Part shown: positions 1 through 7,709 of the stretch, piece after piece
Layout of the letters: each line of letters opens with the position of its first letter
Position numbering within the stretch: the first letter of the stretch is position 1
From: Parabacteroides faecis
Lineage (GTDB): Bacteria > Bacteroidota > Bacteroidia > Bacteroidales > Tannerellaceae
Reading direction: 5' to 3'
NCBI RefSeq assembly: GCF_014647375.1
Contig: NZ_BMPB01000003.1
Span: 186,001-250,000 of the forward strand
DNA: 64,000 bases
Translations under genes and position numbers: made by a program
The notes under the pieces: model-generated
Told to the model about the DNA's origin: nothing
The model's input: the letters and a program-made list of their open reading frames with translations, nothing else
Database searches by the model: none

Positions 1-58
1 ACAGGGCTGATACGGCTTTCTGATAGCTGGAAGCTCTTTCTGAACGATTCATTTTCAT
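1..58 (-). CDS. possible 5' end of a gene running off the left edge
   Basis: An ATG at 58 opens a minus-strand frame that stays open to base 1 (about 19 codons, beginning MKMNRSERASS). A second in-frame ATG lies two codons later. No exact TAnnTTTG box is seen upstream. With so little sequence no function can be given, and it may not be a gene. Confidence 0.25.
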   Translation of the reverse strand, partial: MKMNRSERASSYQKAVSAL

Positions 59-158
59 TTGACAAATAATAGTAGGTTCCGCCTTTTCCCTGTCACTAAC
101 TCCGAAATCATTATGATGATTACATTTTCCCCTCTTAAATGTTTCCGCTAAAAAGAAA

Positions 159-200
159 ATCCCCTCAATCCGTCATTGCTGAACTCCGGATCAAGGGGAT
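159..200. terminator. hairpin downstream of the MntA/HepT pair
   Basis: ATCCCCT (159-165) pairs with AGGGGAT (194-200) and ATCCG (168-172) with CGGAT (187-191). T-rich stretches lie on both sides, so it could end transcription in either direction; it most likely terminates the minus-strand toxin-antitoxin transcript. Confidence 0.55.
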
Positions 201-278
201 ATATGTTTTTAAACTCTCCTTTACCTCTATACACGACAAAGAAAGAGTACATGAATTAACTGATTGTCAAAATGATAA

Positions 279-526
279 TTACTTATCCAATATTTCTTGA
301 ATCTGCTTTTTTAAAGGTAAAAGTTCTTGCAATGAGAATCACGAAATTCTTTCGTTAATAAATATGCTGCTTCACCAATTATTTCAAGATTCTTAATTAC
401 AGCAAAGCGAAGGATTTTATTTTGCTTATAAGATTCAAAATCTACGCCTTGTGTAAACTCTACTATATTATCGATAGCCTCAATTATATGAAGTAACCGA
501 CTTTCATCTTTAGGCTTTTCTCTCAT
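279..526 (-). pseudogene. hepT: broken HepT-like (DUF86) toxin gene
   Basis: The first ~68 residues are a HepT/DUF86 N-terminal half (FAVIKNLEIIGEAAYLL is typical). The family then normally continues with an RNxxxH-type motif needed for toxicity, for a total of about 110-120 residues. Here the frame stops at 311 after 71 residues. In a shifted frame, 329-279 reads QELLPLKKQIQEILDK and then a stop, which is the expected C-terminal end. The gene has therefore lost an internal stretch of roughly 110-120 bases covering the RNase motif and is also frameshifted at about position 330. It overlaps the end of the antitoxin gene by 17 bases. The family call rests on the conserved N-terminus and context; the deletion is read directly from the two frames. 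Confidence 0.8.
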
Positions 527-806
527 AGATCAACAGTTTATCTAGGTTAGCACTCTCTTTAGCAAAATCTTTTAGTTGCCCTTCTTCCACAAGGTCTACT
601 TTCTTTTTCAGTAGTTTTTGAAGTGCATCGACCATTCCTGCATATTTAAAAAGAGTAATATTAGCATCCGGTAAAAATTGAACCAAAATATCAATATCAC
701 TCTTCTTCGATTCCTCCCCTCTGGAATAAGAACCGAACACCCATGCCCTTTGAACAGGTTGCATAGAGAAAAATGAGGACAGTTTATTTAAAATTGAAAC
801 CTTCAT
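510..806 (-). CDS. mntA: MntA-type minimal nucleotidyltransferase antitoxin
   Basis: This 98-residue protein carries the minimal nucleotidyltransferase signature GSYSRGEESKKSDIDILV (about residues 25-42): GS, then the DxD pair that holds metal and nucleotide. In characterised MntA/HepT pairs the MntA protein inactivates the HepT RNase by adding AMP to a tyrosine near its active site. The gene is intact, starts at an ATG about 20 bases below a -7 box (826-833), and its 3' end overlaps the broken hepT, so the two are co-transcribed. With the toxin damaged, this antitoxin is probably a leftover, although it could act on another HepT elsewhere. Confidence 0.85.
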   Translation of the reverse strand: MKVSILNKLSSFFSMQPVQRAWVFGSYSRGEESKKSDIDILVQFLPDANITLFKYAGMVDALQKLLKKKVDLVEEGQLKDFAKESANLDKLLIYERKA

Positions 807-825
807 ATATAACTACTTCATATCA

Positions 826-833
826 CAAAGATA
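826..833 (-). promoter_or_regulatory. -7 box (TATCTTTG) of the mntA-hepT operon
   Basis: On the minus strand this reads TATCTTTG, an exact match to the Bacteroidetes TAnnTTTG box, 19 bases before the mntA ATG. Confidence 0.65.
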
Positions 834-1073
834 GCTAAATATGTGAAAAATATCAACATGAGTTCTTTTTTAACAACTATCTGATAATTCTAACTTTCAT
901 AAGTCATCATTCATGATTCTATTTTCCACTCTTCTATATTGCACGTCTTTGCGCTAAAATTCACTCCTATCTTAAATATTTCTTGAGAAGCTCATGTTTA
1001 TCTGTTTAAGATTTTTGCCCCAAACGGCAAATTTCTAAAGCCTAACAAACTCCGGATTGAGGGAAAACTTATA

Positions 1074-3026
1074 TCAAAATGCAACGCGATAAACAGAGAA
1101 ACTTAATGGGCGAAGTACTACTTCTGCAGCCGGAGCTTCCAGTTCAATTTCTGAAACAACAGGCACTACCTGGTCCGGTTTGCAGATCGTATTTTTAGCT
1201 TCCAGGTCAGAGGCGTGAAGTACGGTTACTGTACCTTTATGTTTTCCACCGGAAAGGCCGTTTAAATCCAGTTTCACTTTTCTATTTTGAATGCCGGTAT
1301 TGGCGATCTTAATGATCAACTCATTTGTATTCTTATCGACTGCTGCCGTTGCATACAGATCATTTTGTCCGGTAACCGGTTCGTTCTGCATGGTCAAAGG
1401 CACGACATTCGTACCGGCATTATGACCGTAAAGTTGCTGTACATAATAATTCGGTGTCTTCACCAAAGAAAGATTATCGAACCAGATCAAATCCGGACGC
1501 CACTGCCAGGCATCCACATGGGCAAACAGAGGTGCATAGGTACAGATATGTACTACATCCGCATTACGCTCAAAACCAGTCATAAAAGCCGCCTCAGCCA
1601 ATGCTGTCAGGAAACTATTCTCGCGATTGTTCGGATGACAGGCATATTCACCAGCAAAAACCTTAGGACCATTACGATCGTATGAATCATAGCGTTTGGC
1701 ACCATTCAGAAACCATTCGGGAGAACGGTAAAAATGTTCATCTACCAAATCGACTTTCATCCGCTTCATTTCAGGCCACAAGAAGTCGAAATCTTCCCCT
1801 TCCGCTTGTGGACCAGAACTACCAATAACTTTGATATCCGGATATTTGGCACGAATAGCCTTTACGAAAGGTTCCAGGCGTTCGGTAAACAAAGTACCCC
1901 ACTGCTCATTACCAATAGCTATAAACTTCAGGTTGAAAGGAGCCGGATGTCCCATATCGGCACGCAGTTTTCCCCATTTAGAAGTCACAGGACCGTTGGC
2001 AAACTCGATCAGGTCAAGGGCATCGTCAATATAAGGTTGCAATTTATCGACCGGACAGTTTTCTTTCGGATCATCATTTTCATACTGACAAGAAAGACCA
2101 CAGTTCAACACAGGAAGCGGCTCGGCACCGATATCCTCACTCAACTGGAAATATTCAAAGAAACCTAAACCATAAGACTGATAATAATCGGAGAACTTCT
2201 TATGAGGAAATGTATAATTCCAACGATTGATATTGATCGGTCGGTTTTCAACCGGACCAACCGTATTTTTCCACTGATAACGAGTGGCCAGGTTCGTTCC
2301 TTCCACGATACAACCTCCGGGAAAGCGGAATACACCCGGTTTAAGATCTTTCAATGCCTGTGCAAGATCGGCACGCATACCGTTCGGACGGTTATTGAAT
2401 GTTTTCTGAGGGAATAAAGATATATGTTCCAGATCCGCCGTTCCCTGTGTAAGCATCGTGATACGTAAACGGGAATGGGCTTCTGTTGCCTCAGGAGTCA
2501 GGACAACGGAATACTTTTTCCAATCTTTACCGTTTATCTCAACTTCCTTTGTTTCATAAATGTCATGCCCACTATTTACCAGATTTATACGAAACTTGAT
2601 CGGACCGTTAGTTACCGTACGGGCATAGAAAGAAAAGTCATACTTCTCCTCTGCCTTAATACCAATACCTTTAAAACCTTCGTTATCCAGCCCTGTACCG
2701 GTCAATTCTTTATTACAAGAAAGACGTACATAATGCGGATTCTTGTCAAAACAGGGGGATTTGGTCTGTACCGTTACATTTCCAAAAGGAACCCAGCCCC
2801 CGAAAGGATTTTCAAACTCAAAAGAACGGTTCTTAATCAACTCTGCATACAATCCTCCGTCTGCTCCGAAGTTGATATCTTCAAAAAAGATACCGTACAT
2901 GGTGGATTGGATAGGCGCACCCGTTTGCTGCACGTCTATTTTGAACTCACTAGTCTGTGCCATCAGACTGCTTACCCCCATGCTTAAGAGGAACAGGGAG
3001 ATAGCGTTTTTCATGCTTCTTCTCAT
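1074..3026 (-). CDS. secreted alpha-L-arabinofuranosidase, GH51 family
   Basis: About 650 residues. A signal peptide (MRRSMKNAISLFLLSMG, cleaved near LMAQ) precedes a carbohydrate-binding-like region and a GH51 catalytic barrel. GNEQWG (E near residue 374) fits the family's acid/base and the E of FAGEYA (near residue 460) fits the nucleophile. It should release terminal arabinose from arabinan or arabinoxylan in the periplasm or at the cell surface. The ATG at 3026 is preferred: the longer frame would begin with a TTG at 3068, inside a -7 promoter box; an ATG at 3014 is the alternative. It is divergent from galM, and the sugar genes that follow could use the released arabinose. Confidence 0.9.
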   Translation of the reverse strand: MRRSMKNAISLFLLSMGVSSLMAQTSEFKIDVQQTGAPIQSTMYGIFFEDINFGADGGLYAELIKNRSFEFENPFGGWVPFGNVTVQTKSPCFDKNPHYVRLSCNKELTGTGLDNEGFKGIGIKAEEKYDFSFYARTVTNGPIKFRINLVNSGHDIYETKEVEINGKDWKKYSVVLTPEATEAHSRLRITMLTQGTADLEHISLFPQKTFNNRPNGMRADLAQALKDLKPGVFRFPGGCIVEGTNLATRYQWKNTVGPVENRPININRWNYTFPHKKFSDYYQSYGLGFFEYFQLSEDIGAEPLPVLNCGLSCQYENDDPKENCPVDKLQPYIDDALDLIEFANGPVTSKWGKLRADMGHPAPFNLKFIAIGNEQWGTLFTERLEPFVKAIRAKYPDIKVIGSSGPQAEGEDFDFLWPEMKRMKVDLVDEHFYRSPEWFLNGAKRYDSYDRNGPKVFAGEYACHPNNRENSFLTALAEAAFMTGFERNADVVHICTYAPLFAHVDAWQWRPDLIWFDNLSLVKTPNYYVQQLYGHNAGTNVVPLTMQNEPVTGQNDLYATAAVDKNTNELIIKIANTGIQNRKVKLDLNGLSGGKHKGTVTVLHASDLEAKNTICKPDQVVPVVSEIELEAPAAEVVLRPLSFSVYRVAF

Positions 3027-3065
3027 ATCAAGTGTTTTTCCGTAAATAAAAGATTTATTTAGTTG

Positions 3066-3073
3066 CAAATGTA
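3066..3073 (-). promoter_or_regulatory. -7 box (TACATTTG) of the GH51 gene
   Basis: On minus the bases read TACATTTG, matching TAnnTTTG, 40 bases before the ATG at 3026. The position rules out the upstream TTG start. Confidence 0.6.
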
Positions 3074-3113
3074 CACTAAATACATATTTAAAAGGTGGAC
3101 TAATACACTAAAT
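3072..3113. promoter_or_regulatory. pair of TACACTAAAT direct repeats in the GH51/galM divergent region
   Basis: TACACTAAAT occurs at 3072-3081 and again at 3104-3113, 32 bases apart (about three helical turns). The first copy overlaps the GH51 -7 box. The arrangement resembles a two-site operator; an AraR-type regulator is a candidate but no consensus was available for comparison. Confidence 0.45.
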
Positions 3114-3215
3114 TGGTAGACAAAAAGCGGCTTTATGCTCTATAACATCTTTTCGTGCATCCTATTTACGAAGAAGTAGGCTAATTTTACACGCAATTTT
3201 GATAACATTACATAC

Positions 3216-4292
3216 ATGAAGAACAAGAATACACTGTCTGGCTTGACTGTGGCTAATTTCAGCAAGCAAATAGACGGGAAGGAGACGATGCTATGTATCC
3301 TGACCAATAAGAAAGGAGCAGAACTTACCATTACCAACTACGGTGCAAAAATTGTATCGCTTATGGTACCGGATCGGTCCGGCAAGTTAACCGATGTTGT
3401 TACCGGACATAATTCAATCGATGATTATCTGGTTTCTGAAGAGCCTTACTTCGGAGCTATCTGCGGTCGCTACGGGAACCGTATCGCCAAGGGTTCATTT
3501 ACACTCGACGACGTTGTGTACGATAAGTTGGCCATCAACAATGGTCCCAACAGTCTCCACGGAGGACTCAAAGGTTTTAATTCTGTTGTATGGGATGCCA
3601 ATCAGACCGATGACCAGACCGTAGAACTGAAATATACGTCAGCAGACGGTGAAGAAGGTTTCCCCGGAACATTAAAAGTAACTGTTACATACCATCTGAC
3701 AGACGACAATGAAGTCGTAATCATGTATCATGCCGTAACAGACAAACCGACCGTATTGAACCTGACCAACCACTCCTACTTCAACTTATCAGGAGCAGGC
3801 GATCCGTCAGTAGCAGATCATACACTGACAATCAATGCCGATCAATATCTTCCTACGGATGAAACAGCCATACCTTACGGAGCACCGGAAAAGGTGGAAG
3901 GTACCCCGATGGATTTCCGTACCCCTTATCTGGTAGGTGCACGCATAGACGAACCGACCGACCAGTTGACCTGGGCAAGAGGCTACGACCATACCTATAT
4001 ATTAAATAAGGAAGAAGGCGAACTGGGTTTCTGTGCCCGTTGTCAATCGCCGAAGACCGGTATTATCATGGAAGCATATACAACCGAACCGGGTGTACAA
4101 TTATATACAGGTAACTGGATGACCGGTAATTTCGAAGGAAAGAACGGACAGCGTTACCCGGCAAGAGCTGCTTTATGCCTGGAAACACAACATTTCCCCG
4201 ACAGCCCGAACAAACCGGAATACCCCTCTACCGTACTCCGTCCGGGAGAAGTTTTTGAAAGCAAGACCATTTATAAATTCTCTGCTGAATAA
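3216..4292 (+). CDS. galM: aldose 1-epimerase (galactose mutarotase)
   Basis: A 358-residue protein that interconverts alpha and beta anomers of galactose, glucose and related sugars so that galactokinase can use them. Family motifs visible are GRYGNRIAKG and NSLHGG in the N-terminal half, the catalytic histidine in NLTNHSYFNL, and the catalytic glutamate in CLETQHFPDSPN. No signal peptide is seen, so it is cytoplasmic. It is the first gene of a plus-strand run galM-transporter-galK-regulator; the transporter follows 45 bases on. Only a weak -7-like sequence (TAATTTTA, 3182-3189) is present upstream. Confidence 0.95.
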   Translation: MKNKNTLSGLTVANFSKQIDGKETMLCILTNKKGAELTITNYGAKIVSLMVPDRSGKLTDVVTGHNSIDDYLVSEEPYFGAICGRYGNRIAKGSFTLDDVVYDKLAINNGPNSLHGGLKGFNSVVWDANQTDDQTVELKYTSADGEEGFPGTLKVTVTYHLTDDNEVVIMYHAVTDKPTVLNLTNHSYFNLSGAGDPSVADHTLTINADQYLPTDETAIPYGAPEKVEGTPMDFRTPYLVGARIDEPTDQLTWARGYDHTYILNKEEGELGFCARCQSPKTGIIMEAYTTEPGVQLYTGNWMTGNFEGKNGQRYPARAALCLETQHFPDSPNKPEYPSTVLRPGEVFESKTIYKFSAE

Positions 4293-4337
4293 CAAATAAC
4301 AAAATTAATATATCAATAATAATAAAAATATCAATCA

Positions 4338-5594
4338 ATGACTCAAGAAAAAAAACAATGGGGTGCCATCATCATTATGATTGCACTGTTTGCAATGATC
4401 GCATTCGTGACTAACCTTTGTTCACCAATGGCTATTATCGTAAAGAACGACTTCGGGGCTAGCAATGTTCTTGCCCAAATTGGAAACTATGGTAACTTCA
4501 TTGCCTATCTGGTAATGGGTATTCCTGCCGGTATGCTTATCGCCAAATATGGCTATAAGAAAACAGCTCTTATCGGTCTTGTTGTAGGTATCGTAGGTAT
4601 TTTAGTTCAATGGCTGAGTGGTCATGTGGGCAAAGAGAGCGCTTTCCTGGTTTACCTAGTCGGAGCATTTATCAGCGGTTTCACTATGTGTATTCTTAAC
4701 TGCGTGGTTAACCCAATGCTTAACCTGCTCGGTGGCGGTGGTAACAAGGGTAACCAGCTTATCCAGCTCGGCGGTGTATTCAACAGTACTGCAGCCGTTG
4801 CCTGCTACATCCTGATGGGAGCTCTTATCGGTGACGCAGCCAAAGCACATATTGCCGACGCAACACCGGCATTGATGATCGCTCTTGCTATCTTCGTTAT
4901 CGCATTTGTAGTTATCATATTTACAAAAATTGAAGAACCCGAACAGGCACCTGTTGACACAAGCTTGATCAAGGGCGCTTTGAGCCATCGCCATTTTGCA
5001 CTGGGAGCACTCGCAATCTTCCTTTACATGAGCGTTGAAGTAGGTACTCCTACTTATATTCTTCAATACCTTACAGCAAAAGGTATCCCGGCCAGCACCG
5101 TGGGTCTTATCGTAGCTGTTTACTGGCTTATGATGCTTATCGGACGTTTCGTAGGAGCTAGTATCGGAGGTAAGGTTTCCAGCCGCACAATGATCACTAT
5201 CGTATCGGTTGCCACTCTTCTGTTGGTTAGCTTCGGTATGTTCTCACCTGAAACAAATACAGTTGAAGTTCCTGGTGTAGACTGGGCTTCATTAAGTGTG
5301 ATCTGGCAGGAAGTTCCCGTTGGTATTCTGGCATTCCTTCTCGTAGGTCTTTGTACCAGCGTAATGTGGGGTGGTATATTCAACATGGCTGTAGAAGGAT
5401 TAGGAAAATATACAGCTATTGCCAGCGGTATCTTTATGACAATGGTATTCGGTTGCGCTGTAATGGTTGCTGTTCAGGGTTGGGTTGCCGATATGACTGA
5501 TTATATGACCAGCTACTGGGTTGTACTCTTCAGTGCTGCTTACATTTTATTCTATGCGGCTATCGGTTCTAAACCATCGAAAAAATCAGAATAA
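4338..5594 (+). CDS. MFS sugar transporter (FucP/GluP-like)
   Basis: A 418-residue, very hydrophobic inner-membrane protein with about 12 predicted membrane segments. Its start (KKQWGAIIIMIALFAMIAFVTNL) and the cytoplasmic loop after the second helix (AKYGYKKTAL) fit the major facilitator superfamily, closest in style to the fucose/galactose/glucose:H+ symporters common in Bacteroides. Its place between galM and galK suggests import of galactose or arabinose; the exact sugar cannot be read from sequence. A strong hairpin follows the stop codon and may limit read-through into galK. Confidence 0.88.
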   Translation: MTQEKKQWGAIIIMIALFAMIAFVTNLCSPMAIIVKNDFGASNVLAQIGNYGNFIAYLVMGIPAGMLIAKYGYKKTALIGLVVGIVGILVQWLSGHVGKESAFLVYLVGAFISGFTMCILNCVVNPMLNLLGGGGNKGNQLIQLGGVFNSTAAVACYILMGALIGDAAKAHIADATPALMIALAIFVIAFVVIIFTKIEEPEQAPVDTSLIKGALSHRHFALGALAIFLYMSVEVGTPTYILQYLTAKGIPASTVGLIVAVYWLMMLIGRFVGASIGGKVSSRTMITIVSVATLLLVSFGMFSPETNTVEVPGVDWASLSVIWQEVPVGILAFLLVGLCTSVMWGGIFNMAVEGLGKYTAIASGIFMTMVFGCAVMVAVQGWVADMTDYMTSYWVVLFSAAYILFYAAIGSKPSKKSE

Positions 5595-5615
5595 ATAAAC
5601 AATATGCCAATTTAT

Positions 5616-5652
5616 GAAATTATCCGGTTTTACCTTATAACCGGATAATTTC
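5616..5652 (+). terminator. 14-bp hairpin between transporter and galK
   Basis: GAAATTATCCGGTT (5616-5629) pairs perfectly with AACCGGATAATTTC (5639-5652), followed by a T-rich stretch. It sits inside the apparent operon, so it probably attenuates or processes the transcript before galK. Confidence 0.7.
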
Positions 5653-5683
5653 TTTATTTATAACCTTTAAAAGAAATAATATC

Positions 5684-6829
5684 ATGCAGAAAAAAATTAG
5701 AAATAAATTTCAGGAGTTATTTAATACAGAAGGTAGTGTATATGCTTCTCCGGGCCGTATCAACCTGATCGGTGAACACACAGACTATAATGGTGGTTTC
5801 GTATTTCCGGGTGCTATCGATAAAGGCATGATCGCTGAGATCAAACCGAACGGCACAGGTAAAGTTCGCGCATTCTCTATCGACCTGAACGATTATGCAG
5901 AATTCGGACTGAACGAAGAAGATGCACCAAAAGCAAGCTGGGCAAGATATATCTTCGGTGTATGCCGCGAGATCATCAAACGTGGCGGTCAGATCCAGGG
6001 ATTCGATACCGTATTTGCAGGCGATGTTCCTCTGGGTGCCGGTATGTCTTCATCAGCCGCTTTGGAAAGTACCTATGCTTTTGCTTTGAATGATCTTTTC
6101 TCTCTAGGTATCGACAAATTCGAATTAGCTAAGATCGGTCAGTCTACAGAACACAACTATTGTGGTGTTAACTGTGGTATCATGGACCAGTTCGCTTCTG
6201 TATTCGGTAAAGAAGGAAGCCTGATCCGTCTGGATTGCCGTTCTTTGGAATATAAATATTTCCCGTTCAATCCGGTTGGCTATAAGTTGGTATTGCTGGA
6301 TTCCGTAGTTAAACACGAACTGGCTTCTTCTGCATACAACAAACGTCGCCAGTCTTGCGAAAATGCAGCAGCTGCTATCCGTCGTAATCACCCGGAAGTA
6401 GAATTCCTGCGTGACGCTACAATGGACATGCTGAACGAAGTGAAAGGCGATATCAGCGCAGAAGATTATATGCGTGCCGAATACGTAATCGAAGAAGTAC
6501 AGCGCGTACTCGACGTTTGCGAAGCTCTGGAAAAAGGCGACTACGAAACTGTAGGTCAGAAAATGTACGAAACTCATCACGGTATGAGCAAATTGTACGA
6601 AGTGAGCTGCGAAGAACTGGACTTCCTGAACGATGTAGCCAAGAAATGTGGCGTAACAGGTTCACGTGTGATGGGCGGTGGTTTCGGCGGCTGTACGATC
6701 AACCTTGTAAAAGACGAGTTGCATGATGATTTCATCAAAGAAGCATTCGAGTCTTATACAAAGAAATTCGGTCACGAACCTAAAGTTTACGAAGTAGTAA
6801 TCAGCGACGGCGCACGCAAACTCGCATAA
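5684..6829 (+). CDS. galK: galactokinase
   Basis: A 381-residue GHMP-family kinase that phosphorylates galactose at C1 with ATP, the first committed step of the Leloir pathway. The galactokinase signature GRINLIGEHTDYNGG lies at residues 24-38, the ATP-binding PLGAGMSSSAALES at about 116-129, and the C-terminal GHMP motif GGGFGGCTINLV near residue 337. Length and motif order are typical. galE and galT are not in this window. Confidence 0.97.
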   Translation: MQKKIRNKFQELFNTEGSVYASPGRINLIGEHTDYNGGFVFPGAIDKGMIAEIKPNGTGKVRAFSIDLNDYAEFGLNEEDAPKASWARYIFGVCREIIKRGGQIQGFDTVFAGDVPLGAGMSSSAALESTYAFALNDLFSLGIDKFELAKIGQSTEHNYCGVNCGIMDQFASVFGKEGSLIRLDCRSLEYKYFPFNPVGYKLVLLDSVVKHELASSAYNKRRQSCENAAAAIRRNHPEVEFLRDATMDMLNEVKGDISAEDYMRAEYVIEEVQRVLDVCEALEKGDYETVGQKMYETHHGMSKLYEVSCEELDFLNDVAKKCGVTGSRVMGGGFGGCTINLVKDELHDDFIKEAFESYTKKFGHEPKVYEVVISDGARKLA

Positions 6830-6857
6830 TAAATTAATTCAATATCCATAAAATATC

Positions 6858-7550
6858 ATGACAGCCGCATTTTATCAGAACGAAGTCAAATTTTTTGTTG
6901 CAGTAGATTGTATTATTCTGGGATTCAACAGTGGTGAACTCAACGTATTACTTTACAAACGGAATTTTGAACCACTAAAAGGACAGTGGTCTCTGATGGG
7001 CGGCTTTATCAAATCGGGCGAAAGTGTAAACGAAGCGGCTTCCCGAGTTCTTACCGAATGTTCCGGTATCGATCGTCTTTTTATGGAGCAGGTAGGTGCT
7101 TACGGAGATGTTACCCGCGATCTTGGAGAACGGGTTATCTCCGTAGCATACTATTCATTAGTCAATATGAACGATTTCAATCCGGAGTTGCTGAAAGAAC
7201 ATAATGCCGAATGGGTTAAAATCAGCGATATTCCCGAACTGATCTTCGACCACAACCAAATGATCGACGACACCCTGTCGCTCCTGAAGAAAAAAGCAGC
7301 GACACGCCCTGTCGGATTCAACCTTCTTCCGGAAAAATTTACCCTACCCCAGCTTCAAAGCCTATATGAAGCGATCTATCAGACCCCGTTAGACAAACGT
7401 AATTTCCGTAAGAAGTTAAACTCGATGGACATTCTCGAAAAACTGGACGAGAAGGATAAAAAGAGTTCTAAAAGAGGCGCTTTCTATTATATGTTCAATA
7501 AAGAGAAATACGACCGTTTACTGGATCAAGGATTCTATTTCTCCTTGTAA
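6858..7550 (+). CDS. NUDIX-related transcriptional regulator, AraR-like
   Basis: A 230-residue protein with an N-terminal NUDIX fold and a C-terminal winged-helix-like region (about residues 155-230, with LDKRNFRKKLNSMDIL as the putative DNA-contacting part). The NUDIX box at residues 49-71 (GFIKSGE..., then RVLTECSG) lacks the first catalytic glutamate of the REUxEE core, so hydrolysis is unlikely. That combination is known from the NrtR and Bacteroides AraR families, where the degenerate NUDIX domain senses a ligand (L-arabinose for AraR). Its position between galactose genes and transketolase/rpiB, with an arabinofuranosidase nearby, supports an arabinose or pentose regulator. Confidence 0.82.
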   Translation: MTAAFYQNEVKFFVAVDCIILGFNSGELNVLLYKRNFEPLKGQWSLMGGFIKSGESVNEAASRVLTECSGIDRLFMEQVGAYGDVTRDLGERVISVAYYSLVNMNDFNPELLKEHNAEWVKISDIPELIFDHNQMIDDTLSLLKKKAATRPVGFNLLPEKFTLPQLQSLYEAIYQTPLDKRNFRKKLNSMDILEKLDEKDKKSSKRGAFYYMFNKEKYDRLLDQGFYFSL

Positions 7551-7675
7551 CAAACCATCCGAATCGCGAAAATCGCCTTGCATATCCGGCTCTCTATGAG
7601 AAATATCGCTAATTAGGAAACTTTACAGAAAATGAATTGTTTGTATGATATAGCGGTCTATAAGAAGAGATTCCC

Positions 7676-7683
7676 TATCTTTG
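7676..7683 (+). promoter_or_regulatory. -7 box (TATCTTTG) of tkt
   Basis: TATCTTTG matches TAnnTTTG and lies 26 bases before the tkt ATG, so tkt has its own promoter rather than depending on the upstream regulator gene. Confidence 0.7.
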
Positions 7684-7709
7684 TGCAAAAATTAAAATAA
7701 TTCATCAAA

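Noticed and set aside
3026-3068. Longer GH51 start at TTG 3068
   Set aside because: This codon is inside the -7 promoter box, so it would not be in the mRNA; the ATG at 3026 begins a clean signal peptide.
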